A DNA stretch of 19,666 bases from an uncultured Collinsella sp. (GTDB lineage Bacteria > Actinomycetota > Coriobacteriia > Coriobacteriales > Coriobacteriaceae): contig CAUFMB010000039.1 of NCBI GenBank assembly GCA_959026535.1, forward strand, positions 1 through 19,666. Direction: 5' to 3'. Below, piece after piece: positions 7,395 through 13,370 of the stretch. Positions within the stretch are counted from its first letter, which is position 1. Each line of letters starts with the position of its first letter. The translations under genes were made by a program, and so were the position numbers. The notes below the pieces were generated by a model. It did no database searches, was not told the DNA's origin, and was given only the letters and a program-made list of their open reading frames with translations.

Positions 7395-8786
7395 CTACAC
7401 CGTTAGCGGCGCCGGCTCATGCGGCTCGCCGTTCAACTCAACGATGACCTGTGTTCCCACGCCCTCCTGGGACTTCACGCGCATGCCAGAATCTTCTCCG
7501 TAAAAGAAATGGATGCGCTGAAGCACGTTGAAGAGCGCCAGGCCGCAACCTCGCTTGACGGAACCGTCGGCGGTAATGCTCTCGGGCTCCTCTCGGCGAT
7601 GCTGCTCAAACAGATGCGCGCAGACTTCTTCGCTCATCCCGATGCCGTCATCTTCGACGATGATCTCCAAGCCGTCATCGGTCTCGAAAGCCCTAACACG
7701 AATAGAAAGCGGCTCGGTCTCGCGCTGCGCATGCTTGATGCAGTTTTCGAGCAGCGGCTGCAAGATAAACGGCGGTACCAGGCTGTCGCGCACCTCGAAG
7801 TCGATGTCGACCGAAACGCGCAAACGGCCGTCGCCATACCGGGCCTGCATAAGATTGATATAACGAGTGCCCTGTTCCACCTCGTGCTCGAGCGTGGTGA
7901 GCGTATCGGAATCAGAAAGCGTCTGACGATAGTAGTTGGAAAAGTCGATCAGCAGCGATCGCGCCTTGTCGGGCTCGGTTCGAACGAGCGACACGATCGT
8001 GCTAATGGTATTGAATAGAAAATGCGGATCGACCTGCGACTGCAGGGCGCGAAGCTCAACGCGGGCTGTGAGCTCGTCCTGGCGCTCGAGCTCAAAGCTG
8101 GCGAGCTGCGTGGAAATTAGGTCGGCAAAACCCGAGGCAAGGGCCGTCTGGCGCATATCGATGCTGCTCAGGCGAGGGTAATACAGCTCGAGTGTGCCCA
8201 CGCAATGCCCGCGCACGGTAAGCGGCGCGACGATGCCGGCGCGCAGGCGGGGAAAATAGCCGCCCGTCTCATTGGAGGTGTCGCGCGAAAACACGCTCTG
8301 CTCGCCCGTCTCAATCACACTGAGCGTGGTCTTGAGCACGACCGGGGTGCCGGCGGGGCACTTTGCCGAGTCCTCGCCCCAGCTTGCCAACACCTGTTTG
8401 CCATCGGTAAAGCAGATGGCAGAGGCGATGGTCTCGGACAGGATAATTTTAGAGGCGCCCAGGGCCGCTTCGGGCGTAAGGCCGCGCGACGTGTAGGCGA
8501 ATATTTTTGATGCGATGGCAAGCGTACGGTCGGTTGCGCTCGATGTGAGGTCGTCGGGGACCACAAAGACATACGAGAAAAAGAAGCACAGCATGACCAT
8601 GCCGGCAATAACGACAACGCCCGGAACGGGATTGGGGTTATCGGTTAAATCCCAGATAAGCAGCAGGATAAGCGCCGGAACGACAACGCCGAGCAGGATG
8701 GCCTGGACCACATGCTGGGCCGTACGAAAGACCTTGGTAGAGTTGTAGCTCTTGCCCAGAATCAGCCTGTTTAAATCCACCGTCAT
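7395..8786 (-). CDS. LytS/YehU-type sensor histidine kinase (second system)
   Basis: A 463-residue membrane kinase. Transmembrane helices at about 27-46 and 56-76 are followed by a GAF-like sensor region (about 105-230). The phospho-acceptor block is QVDPHFLFN with H255, and the ATPase domain has QPLLENCIKH (N348), a G1 box DDGIGM (379-384) and a C-terminal GCGLALFNVLQRIH segment. It parallels the kinase at 1523-2866 throughout, with divergence mainly in the GAF-like part, which suggests a different signal. Start choice: the ATG at 8786 directly abuts the only Shine-Dalgarno-like run (aaaagggg), leaving no spacing. The GTG two codons later (8780) has normal 6-nt spacing and may be the true start. 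It probably phosphorylates the regulator at 6622-7356. No glycosyltransferase accompanies this copy. Confidence 0.92.
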   Translation of the reverse strand: MTVDLNRLILGKSYNSTKVFRTAQHVVQAILLGVVVPALILLLIWDLTDNPNPVPGVVVIAGMVMLCFFFSYVFVVPDDLTSSATDRTLAIASKIFAYTSRGLTPEAALGASKIILSETIASAICFTDGKQVLASWGEDSAKCPAGTPVVLKTTLSVIETGEQSVFSRDTSNETGGYFPRLRAGIVAPLTVRGHCVGTLELYYPRLSSIDMRQTALASGFADLISTQLASFELERQDELTARVELRALQSQVDPHFLFNTISTIVSLVRTEPDKARSLLIDFSNYYRQTLSDSDTLTTLEHEVEQGTRYINLMQARYGDGRLRVSVDIDFEVRDSLVPPFILQPLLENCIKHAQRETEPLSIRVRAFETDDGLEIIVEDDGIGMSEEVCAHLFEQHRREEPESITADGSVKRGCGLALFNVLQRIHFFYGEDSGMRVKSQEGVGTQVIVELNGEPHEPAPLTV

Positions 8787-8815
8787 CCCCTTTTATCTAT
8801 CGCACCCATAGCAAT

Positions 8816-8839
8816 AAAGAGGGCCGCAAGCGACCCTCT
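8816..8839 (-). terminator. Weak terminator-like hairpin after the amidohydrolase gene
   Basis: agaggg (8818-8823) pairs with ccctct (8834-8839), extended by cg/cg across one mismatch, with a 4-nt loop. On the minus strand it is followed by UUUAUU. It lies 59 bp beyond the amidohydrolase stop and about 30 nt before the second kinase start, so it could also sit in that kinase's leader. Confidence 0.45.
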
Positions 8840-8841
8840 CC

Positions 8842-8856
8842 ATTGCATTATGCAAT
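8842..8856. promoter_or_regulatory. 15-bp perfect palindrome, candidate operator
   Basis: ATTGCAT-T-ATGCAAT is a perfect inverted repeat with a one-base centre. On the minus strand it includes CATAAT (8847-8852), a five-of-six -10 match for the second kinase/regulator pair. Its place between the amidohydrolase and kinase genes suits a repressor site. The binding protein is unknown. Confidence 0.45.
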
Positions 8857-8897
8857 CAAATACTGTGTTTTACATCCAGTCGTCGATGAACGGTAGT

Positions 8898-10175
8898 TTA
8901 GGCGCTGTATTTGTTGGCCTCGCCAAAGGTGCCAGCCTCGACGATCCAGCCGTCCTTCATGATGACGTCCATGTTGTCGGTGTTGAGCACGTGGATGTCG
9001 GCGGCGACGTCACCGTTGACGACCAGCAGGTCGGCGCACTTGCCGGCCTCGATGGAACCGGTCTCGTCCTCGATGTGGCACATCTTGGCACCGTTGAGGG
9101 TAGCGCAGGTGATGGTCTCGACCGGGGTGAAACCGATCTTGTCGACGAACTCGTACATCTCCTCGATGGAGCAGGTGCCGTACGGGGTGACGAAGGAGAA
9201 GGAGTCGGAGCCGATCGTCATGACGACGCCGCGCTTCTTGGCCTCGCGCAGGCAGTCGTAGTTGCGCTGCAGCTCCTTCTCGACCAGGGTGCCCTCGTAC
9301 TTGTCGTGCAGCTCGGGGACGTAGACGGGCGGATAGGTGGCGTACCAGGTGGGCAGGAAGGCGATCGTCGGGGTGAAGAAGGTGCCCTGCTCGGCCATGA
9401 GGTCCATGGTGCGCTCATCGATATCGAAACCGTGAATCAGCTGCTCGCAGCCAAAGCGAACGGAATCGTAGGCAGCGGCGTGGTTGTTGTAGCAGTGGCT
9501 CCACACGGGGATGCCGACCATCTTTGCCTCGTCGACCACGGCCTGGATCTCCTCGGAGCAGTAGTGCTGGTCGCGACCGGAGTCCCAGCGCCAGATGCCG
9601 CCACCGGTAGCCCAGATCTTGATGGCATCGGGGTTCTCGCGCAGGCGACGACGGACGGCCTTGCGCAGATCCCAAGGACCGTCGACCTGATCGCCCCAGG
9701 GATGGGATTCCTTGTTGAGCTCCTGGGTGCAGTGGTGAGAGTCACCGTGGCCGGCAACGCGGCAGAAACCGAGGCCGGTGGCCAGAACGCGCGGGCCCTT
9801 AAAGACGCCCTTGTCGATGCAGTCACGGATCTGGATACCAAAGCGGCCGATCTCGCAGACGGTGGTGAGGCCGTGGGTGAGGCAGTCGTAGGCCTGCTTG
9901 ACGGCGACGGCCTGCTTCTCGAGGAGCGGCTGCATGACCCAATCGGTGTCATCGTCGGTCAGGTTGCCCGAGAAGTGCAGGTGGGTGTCGATCAGGCCGG
10001 GAAGGACAGTCTTGCCGGCGGCGTCGATAACCTCAACGCCCTCGGGAAGGTCCTGCATGGCGCCGGCGTACTCGATCTTGCCGTTATCGTCGACGAGAAC
10101 GAGGGAGTTCTCGACCGGCTCGGCACCGGTACCGTCGATGAGCTTGCCGCCAACGATTGCATACTTAGTGGACAT
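8898..10175 (-). CDS. Metal-dependent amidohydrolase (imidazolonepropionase/prolidase-like group)
   Basis: A 425-residue amidohydrolase-superfamily enzyme. The N-terminal beta-sandwich strand and LPGLIDTHLH carry the first metal pair H65 and H67. Other expected ligands are K186 (IKIWATGG, the carboxylated-lysine position), H227 (WSHCYN), H248 (LIHGFD) and D324 (IGSDSF). The C-terminal GSIEAGKCADLLVVNGD is typical of the superfamily. The spacing fits the COG1228-type group that includes imidazolonepropionase and Xaa-Pro/Xaa-Arg carboxydipeptidases. Two histidine-rich stretches (AGHGDSHHC 141-149, WRWDSGRDQH) are probably substrate-specificity loops. No signal peptide is seen, so it is cytosolic. 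The start is ATG at 10175 with an aaggaggaacc site. It lies 132 bp after an APC permease gene in the same direction, so the likely substrate is imported by that transporter. The exact reaction (peptide, hydantoin-like ring or acylated amino acid) is not determinable here. Confidence 0.88.
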   Translation of the reverse strand: MSTKYAIVGGKLIDGTGAEPVENSLVLVDDNGKIEYAGAMQDLPEGVEVIDAAGKTVLPGLIDTHLHFSGNLTDDDTDWVMQPLLEKQAVAVKQAYDCLTHGLTTVCEIGRFGIQIRDCIDKGVFKGPRVLATGLGFCRVAGHGDSHHCTQELNKESHPWGDQVDGPWDLRKAVRRRLRENPDAIKIWATGGGIWRWDSGRDQHYCSEEIQAVVDEAKMVGIPVWSHCYNNHAAAYDSVRFGCEQLIHGFDIDERTMDLMAEQGTFFTPTIAFLPTWYATYPPVYVPELHDKYEGTLVEKELQRNYDCLREAKKRGVVMTIGSDSFSFVTPYGTCSIEEMYEFVDKIGFTPVETITCATLNGAKMCHIEDETGSIEAGKCADLLVVNGDVAADIHVLNTDNMDVIMKDGWIVEAGTFGEANKYSA

Positions 10176-10258
10176 GGTTCCTCCTTATGGATCCATATAT
10201 GTGGGCGAGGCCGTGTTGGGTCGCGGCCTCACAAAGCTACCCAAGTGATGCCGGGTTC

Positions 10259-10287
10259 GGTGCGCGGGAGAGAGGGCACCGCGCACC
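10259..10287. repeat. GC-rich hairpin between permease and amidohydrolase genes
   Basis: ggtgcgcgg (10259-10267) and ccgcgcacc (10279-10287) form a perfect 9-bp stem with an 11-nt loop. No U-run follows on either strand, so it is not a classical terminator. In a permease-amidohydrolase transcript it could stabilise the upstream part or lower downstream expression. Confidence 0.5.
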
Positions 10288-10307
10288 CGATCCGCCCCGG
10301 CTAGGCG

Positions 10308-11759
10308 TTACTTTTTGCGGGAATTGGTGAAAGCCATGAGGGCCAGGCCAATAGCCAACCAGCCGATCACGATGCTCCACTCCACCATGTTGAGGGAGGC
10401 GGGAGAGAACGGAATCACGAGCAGGCCGATGATGATGGCGCAGGCAGCGATAGCGAGGCCGATGCCAAACTTGCCGCCGGGCACCTCGTAGGGACGAGGC
10501 AGGTCGGGCTCGGTGAAGCGCATGCGCAGGCAGGCGAGGGCGACCATACCGCAGGAGAAGATGAAGGCGAGAGCCGACACGTTGGTCAGAGGGATGAGCA
10601 TGTTCTTGCCCAGGAACGGACCGATGACGGTGATGACGCCCAGAACGACGCAGGCGAGCTTGGGAGCGCCGGACTTGGGGTCGACCTCGGCGAACTTCTC
10701 GGGCAGCTGGCCCTTGCGGCCCATGGCAAGCATGATGCGGCTCGTGGCGCCGTAGAAGGAGTTCATCGGGCCCATGGGTCCAAGCGTGGCGATGACGAGC
10801 ATGGCCAGGTACAGAAGCATGTTGATGCCCTTGAGGCAGGCAAGCGCGGGAACCGGGCTCTTAACAAACTCATGCCAGTCGAGAATGGTGCCGAACGAGT
10901 AGATGCAGACCATGTAGAAGCCGCCGGCGGCCAGCAGAGCCAGGGAGATGATCTTGCCGAACTTGTTCCAGTTGAGGCCCTCGGCTGCTTCCTCAGCCTG
11001 CTGAGGAATGGTGTCGAAACCGGCGTAGAAGAACGGGGTCAGAACCAGGACCGACACGATGCCGGCGAACAGGCTGGCACCCTCGGTAGCGGCCTTGCCG
11101 CCGCCAGCGCCGGTGACCTGGGAGAACACGGGCATGGCATTGTCCGGCGAGCCGGTGAACAGCGAGACGCCCATGGCGAGCAGCATGCCGCAGAGCAGAG
11201 CCTTGGTCAGGAAGGCCTGGAGCTTGGCGGCCGAGCTGGCGCCGCGGAAGTTGAGGAAGATGACGTAGGCTGCGAAGCCGAGCGCGATCAGCGTCGGGAA
11301 CAGGTAAACGTCGGCGCCCAGGATGGTGTAGAGCTTGACGGCGCGCAGCCACTCAAGACCGGGCAGGCTGCCGAACATCTCGGACACGAGGGTCGAAATG
11401 GCGATGGCCTCCCACGGGCACAGGATACCGTTGCCCAGGGCCAAAAGCCAACCGGTGATGTAGCTCAGCGTACGGCCAAAGCTACGATCGACATACTCGA
11501 CGATGCCGCCCGAGATGGGGATAGCAGCCGTGAGCTCACCGAAAACAGCTCCGACGGGCACGAGGAAGATTGCACCCAAGAGGAATGCGATCATAGCGGG
11601 AACGGGACCGCCGCCCACGACCATCCAGTCGCCGACCTGCAGAACCCAACCGGTACCGATGATGGCACCGAAACCGATGGTGAAGAAGTTCCAGAGCGAA
11701 AGCGTTTTCTTCATGCCGCCGTTATCCTCAACTGCAACTTCTGCGTTCTTGTCCGCCAT
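10308..11759 (-). CDS. APC-superfamily amino acid permease
   Basis: A 483-residue integral membrane protein with about 12 or more hydrophobic helices. The helix-1 signature GFGAIIGTGWVLQVGDW and the glycine-rich AAIPISGGIVEYVDRSFG segment are those of the amino acid-polyamine-organocation superfamily. A loop TPFFYAGFDTIPQQAEEA matches the conserved helix-6/7 region, and TEPDLPRPYEVPGG matches the cytosolic loop before the last helices. These transporters move amino acids or amines by proton symport or antiport. The start at 11759 (MADKNAEVAVEDNGG) was chosen for the strong aaggagggg site; an upstream in-frame start at 11798 lacks one. The acidic N-terminus is cytosolic. It is first in a probable two-gene unit with the amidohydrolase. 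The substrate is unknown; an amino acid derivative matching that hydrolase is likely. Confidence 0.9.
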   Translation of the reverse strand: MADKNAEVAVEDNGGMKKTLSLWNFFTIGFGAIIGTGWVLQVGDWMVVGGGPVPAMIAFLLGAIFLVPVGAVFGELTAAIPISGGIVEYVDRSFGRTLSYITGWLLALGNGILCPWEAIAISTLVSEMFGSLPGLEWLRAVKLYTILGADVYLFPTLIALGFAAYVIFLNFRGASSAAKLQAFLTKALLCGMLLAMGVSLFTGSPDNAMPVFSQVTGAGGGKAATEGASLFAGIVSVLVLTPFFYAGFDTIPQQAEEAAEGLNWNKFGKIISLALLAAGGFYMVCIYSFGTILDWHEFVKSPVPALACLKGINMLLYLAMLVIATLGPMGPMNSFYGATSRIMLAMGRKGQLPEKFAEVDPKSGAPKLACVVLGVITVIGPFLGKNMLIPLTNVSALAFIFSCGMVALACLRMRFTEPDLPRPYEVPGGKFGIGLAIAACAIIIGLLVIPFSPASLNMVEWSIVIGWLAIGLALMAFTNSRKK

Positions 11760-11778
11760 TGTTCCCCTCCTTTCCTTT

Positions 11779-11797
11779 TTGACGCCCCTTGACGTCA
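11779..11797. promoter_or_regulatory. Paired TTGACG repeats with TGACGTCA palindrome
   Basis: TTGACG occurs at 11779-11784 and 11789-11794, offset by 10 bp (one helical turn), each followed by a CCCC run. The second is part of the perfect palindrome TGACGTCA (11790-11797). It lies 20-38 bp upstream of the permease start codon, inside the probable leader, where a repressor or RNA-level control could act. Confidence 0.3.
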
Positions 11798-11871
11798 CCC
11801 CTTGCGCGGTCTGTTTTGCCGCGCTCTTTTATTTCGTGGCTTTAAGATACGGCCTTGGCGCAGCAGCTCCG

Positions 11872-11901
11872 CTTGTAGCTCGACCGAAGGCAGAACTGCA
11901 A
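11872..11901 (-). promoter_or_regulatory. Candidate permease promoter
   Basis: On the minus strand, TTGCAG (11896-11901) and TACAAG (11872-11877) are separated by 18 bp; each matches the consensus at four of six positions. Transcription would start about 105 nt before the permease ATG, just downstream of the inverted repeats at 11910-11971. Confidence 0.3.
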
Positions 11902-11909
11902 AACGAGCG

Positions 11910-11946
11910 GTGCCGTTTTTGGGACGAACGGCACGGTTTGCCGTTC
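11910..11946. repeat. Three alternating complementary arms (switch-like inverted repeats)
   Basis: gtgccgtt (11910-11917) pairs perfectly with aacggcac (11927-11934). gaacggca (11926-11933) also pairs perfectly with tgccgttc (11939-11946). The middle arm can join only one partner at a time, so the two hairpins exclude each other. As DNA the arms are three spaced half-sites. No U-run adjoins either hairpin. Confidence 0.55.
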
Positions 11947-11954
11947 ATTGTTGC

Positions 11955-11971
11955 CGCCCGTCCGACGGGCG
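11955..11971. promoter_or_regulatory. 17-bp GC-rich palindrome
   Basis: cgcccgtc-c-gacgggcg is a perfect inverted repeat with a single-base centre, too tight for a stable RNA hairpin at its core and so more like a dimeric protein-binding site. It is in the middle of the divergent permease/peptidase region. Confidence 0.4.
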
Positions 11972-12119
11972 TACGCTCATCGGACGCATATAGAGTTGTT
12001 TTTGAGGCCGTGTGTTTTGCGCCTTTCGTACCGTTTACCGAGCTTTTGACGCGCAGACCCATTTGTTGCACATCTTTTTTGTAGGATGGACAGGTTATAC
12101 ATGAGACAAGGCGGTACGA

Positions 12120-13154
12120 ATGGCATACGGATACAACGACGGTGATCAACGGCGACAAAGCGTTCGCCTTGCTGGCCGTACCACGCCGACGCCCAGAAGT
12201 GCCACGAGCAGCAATCCGCAACGTCCTCAAGAGCAACCCAGGCCTTCGTCTCGGCAGCAGGCAAGCAGAACGCGGCAGAGTGGCCGTCTGAGCACGGGCA
12301 CAAGCGCGCAGCAAGATGGCCGCTTGGGCGCGCGCACTCGACAGCGTCAGGCCGAGGTTCCGCAACTGCGCCGCAACGGCGCACGTCAGCCCGGCATCCA
12401 TATCAACCGCTTCTTTTCGCATCCCCAAGGCGGACGCGACGGCAAGCCCTACCGCTCGACATCGCACGCGAATGCCCCCGCCCTGCCGGCTCGTCGACTT
12501 CGCCTCGCACTGTGCTCTATCCTTACCTGTCTGGTCTTTGTGCTTATGAGCTCCTGTATGTCCCACGGTTCGGCCGGTCTCGAGCCCACCGCCGAGGACA
12601 AGCTGCTCAAGGCCCCCGTCGCACCCGGTTATTCTTTCGCCTTTTCGACCCCACGCTCGCAATGGCAAGCCGGCACGATGCCCCATATCTATCAGATCGA
12701 CCCTGCGTGGTCGGAGCTGCCTTACGCCGGCGGCACCATCCGCCAAAATGCCTGCGGGCCTACGTGCCTCACCATGGTCTATATCTTTAAGACGGGACGC
12801 ACCGATATGACCCCCGTCGATATGTGCGCGCTTTCTGAGGCGGGCAATTACGCCCCCACCGGTGCAACCGAATGGTCGTTTATGACGAGCGGCGCATGGC
12901 AGTTGGGACTTAACGGAACGGAGCTCCATAACGATCGCGACTCTATGACTCAGGCGCTGCGTTCGGGAGCGCCCGTCATCGCCGCCGTTCGGCCGGGCAC
13001 CTTTACCAGCGTGGGCCACTACATTGTGCTTTACGGTATTGACGACGCCGACCAGATTGGCGTCTACGACCCCAACTCGGCCAGCCGCAGCGCCCGCCGT
13101 TGGGGCGCCGTAGAAGTCCTTAACGAAGTCGAAGCCATGTGGGCCTACTACTAG
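12120..13154 (+). CDS. Membrane-anchored C39-like cysteine peptidase
   Basis: A 344-residue protein and the only plus-strand gene. Residues 1-125 are hydrophilic and rich in Arg, Gln, Ser and Thr (disordered, strongly basic). One hydrophobic segment at 127-147 (LRLALCSILTCLVFVLMSSC) follows RR, so the tail is cytosolic and the rest extracellular; MSSC at 143-146 resembles a lipobox. The outer domain (about 165-344) is a papain-like Peptidase_C39_2 fold with NACGPTC (C212 nucleophile), GHYIVLYGID (H300) and YDPNS (D317/N319). The family includes bacteriocin leader peptidases, but this one lacks any ABC transporter part; similar stand-alone domains act on surface peptides or peptidoglycan. The start ATG at 12120 has aaggcgg 5 nt upstream. 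The stop TAG overlaps the left end of the repeat at 13151. Substrate unknown. Confidence 0.82.
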   Translation: MAYGYNDGDQRRQSVRLAGRTTPTPRSATSSNPQRPQEQPRPSSRQQASRTRQSGRLSTGTSAQQDGRLGARTRQRQAEVPQLRRNGARQPGIHINRFFSHPQGGRDGKPYRSTSHANAPALPARRLRLALCSILTCLVFVLMSSCMSHGSAGLEPTAEDKLLKAPVAPGYSFAFSTPRSQWQAGTMPHIYQIDPAWSELPYAGGTIRQNACGPTCLTMVYIFKTGRTDMTPVDMCALSEAGNYAPTGATEWSFMTSGAWQLGLNGTELHNDRDSMTQALRSGAPVIAAVRPGTFTSVGHYIVLYGIDDADQIGVYDPNSASRSARRWGAVEVLNEVEAMWAYY

Positions 13155-13263
13155 TCATTGGGGACAGACTTAAATGAGTGGTCGTTGGGGACAGCCTTTA
13201 AGGACTGTCCCAAGCTGCCGGCAGGAAAGGAACGTCCCCAAGTGCCGGGTTCCCAATGACTAG
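13151..13263. repeat. 113-bp inverted-repeat element at the peptidase stop codon
   Basis: ctagtcattggg (13151-13162) and cccaatgactag (13252-13263) are a perfect 12-bp terminal inverted repeat. Inside are a second hairpin, gggacag (13188-13194) with ctgtccc (13205-13211), and the palindrome CTGCCGGCAG (13215-13224). The outermost CTAG on both sides could be a target duplication. It looks like a REP/MITE-type non-coding element. Its first bases provide the peptidase stop codon. Confidence 0.65.
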
Positions 13264-13272
13264 GTGAATAGC

Positions 13273-13305
13273 AAAAGCCCCGCAGTCGGAGCGGACTGCG
13301 GGGCT
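13273..13305 (-). terminator. Rho-independent terminator of carbamate kinase
   Basis: agccccgcagtc (13276-13287) pairs perfectly with gactgcggggct (13294-13305), with a 6-nt loop. On the minus strand a UUUU run follows. It lies 65 bp past the arcC stop. Confidence 0.88.
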
Positions 13306-13324
13306 CATGAAGAGAGGCTAGTTT

Positions 13325-13348
13325 GTGGGCGCCTTGCCTGGCGCCCAC
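13325..13348. repeat. Second hairpin downstream of carbamate kinase
   Basis: gtgggcgcc (13325-13333) and ggcgcccac (13340-13348) make a perfect 9-bp stem with a 6-nt loop and no U-run. It precedes the true terminator in the arcC transcript and may protect the 3' end. Confidence 0.55.
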
Positions 13349-13370
13349 GAGAGAGGCAATGGAGCAGAGG

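Larger units (their letters stand above)
11760..12119. other. 360-bp divergent intergenic region with several inverted repeats
   Basis: This gap separates the minus-strand permease gene from the plus-strand peptidase gene, so it must hold both promoters. No coding region is supported. It contains a paired TTGACG repeat near the permease start (11779-11797), a weak minus-strand promoter candidate (11872-11901), three alternating TGCCGTT/AACGGCA arms (11910-11946) and an odd palindrome (11955-11971), each listed separately. Toward 12060-12119 it is AT-richer, with TATACA at 12096-12101 as a weak -10 for the peptidase. Confidence 0.6.

Noticed and set aside
8886..8894. LytTR-like binding element (minus-strand ACCGTTCAT) near the second kinase, with CCGTTCA also at 11941 and 14453-14466
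   Set aside because: No second half-site at the required spacing of about one LytTR repeat, and CCGTTCA also occurs within coding sequence near 7427, so it looks like background frequency.
8850..10304. Plus-strand 484-codon frame opposite the amidohydrolase
   Set aside because: Same antisense artefact: low-complexity product, no ribosome site, and the minus-strand frame carries a complete metal centre.
11910..11971. Guanidine-type (mini-ykkC) riboswitch
   Set aside because: Two small hairpins are present, but neither has the short ACGR terminal loop the class needs, and the neighbours are not known guanidine genes.
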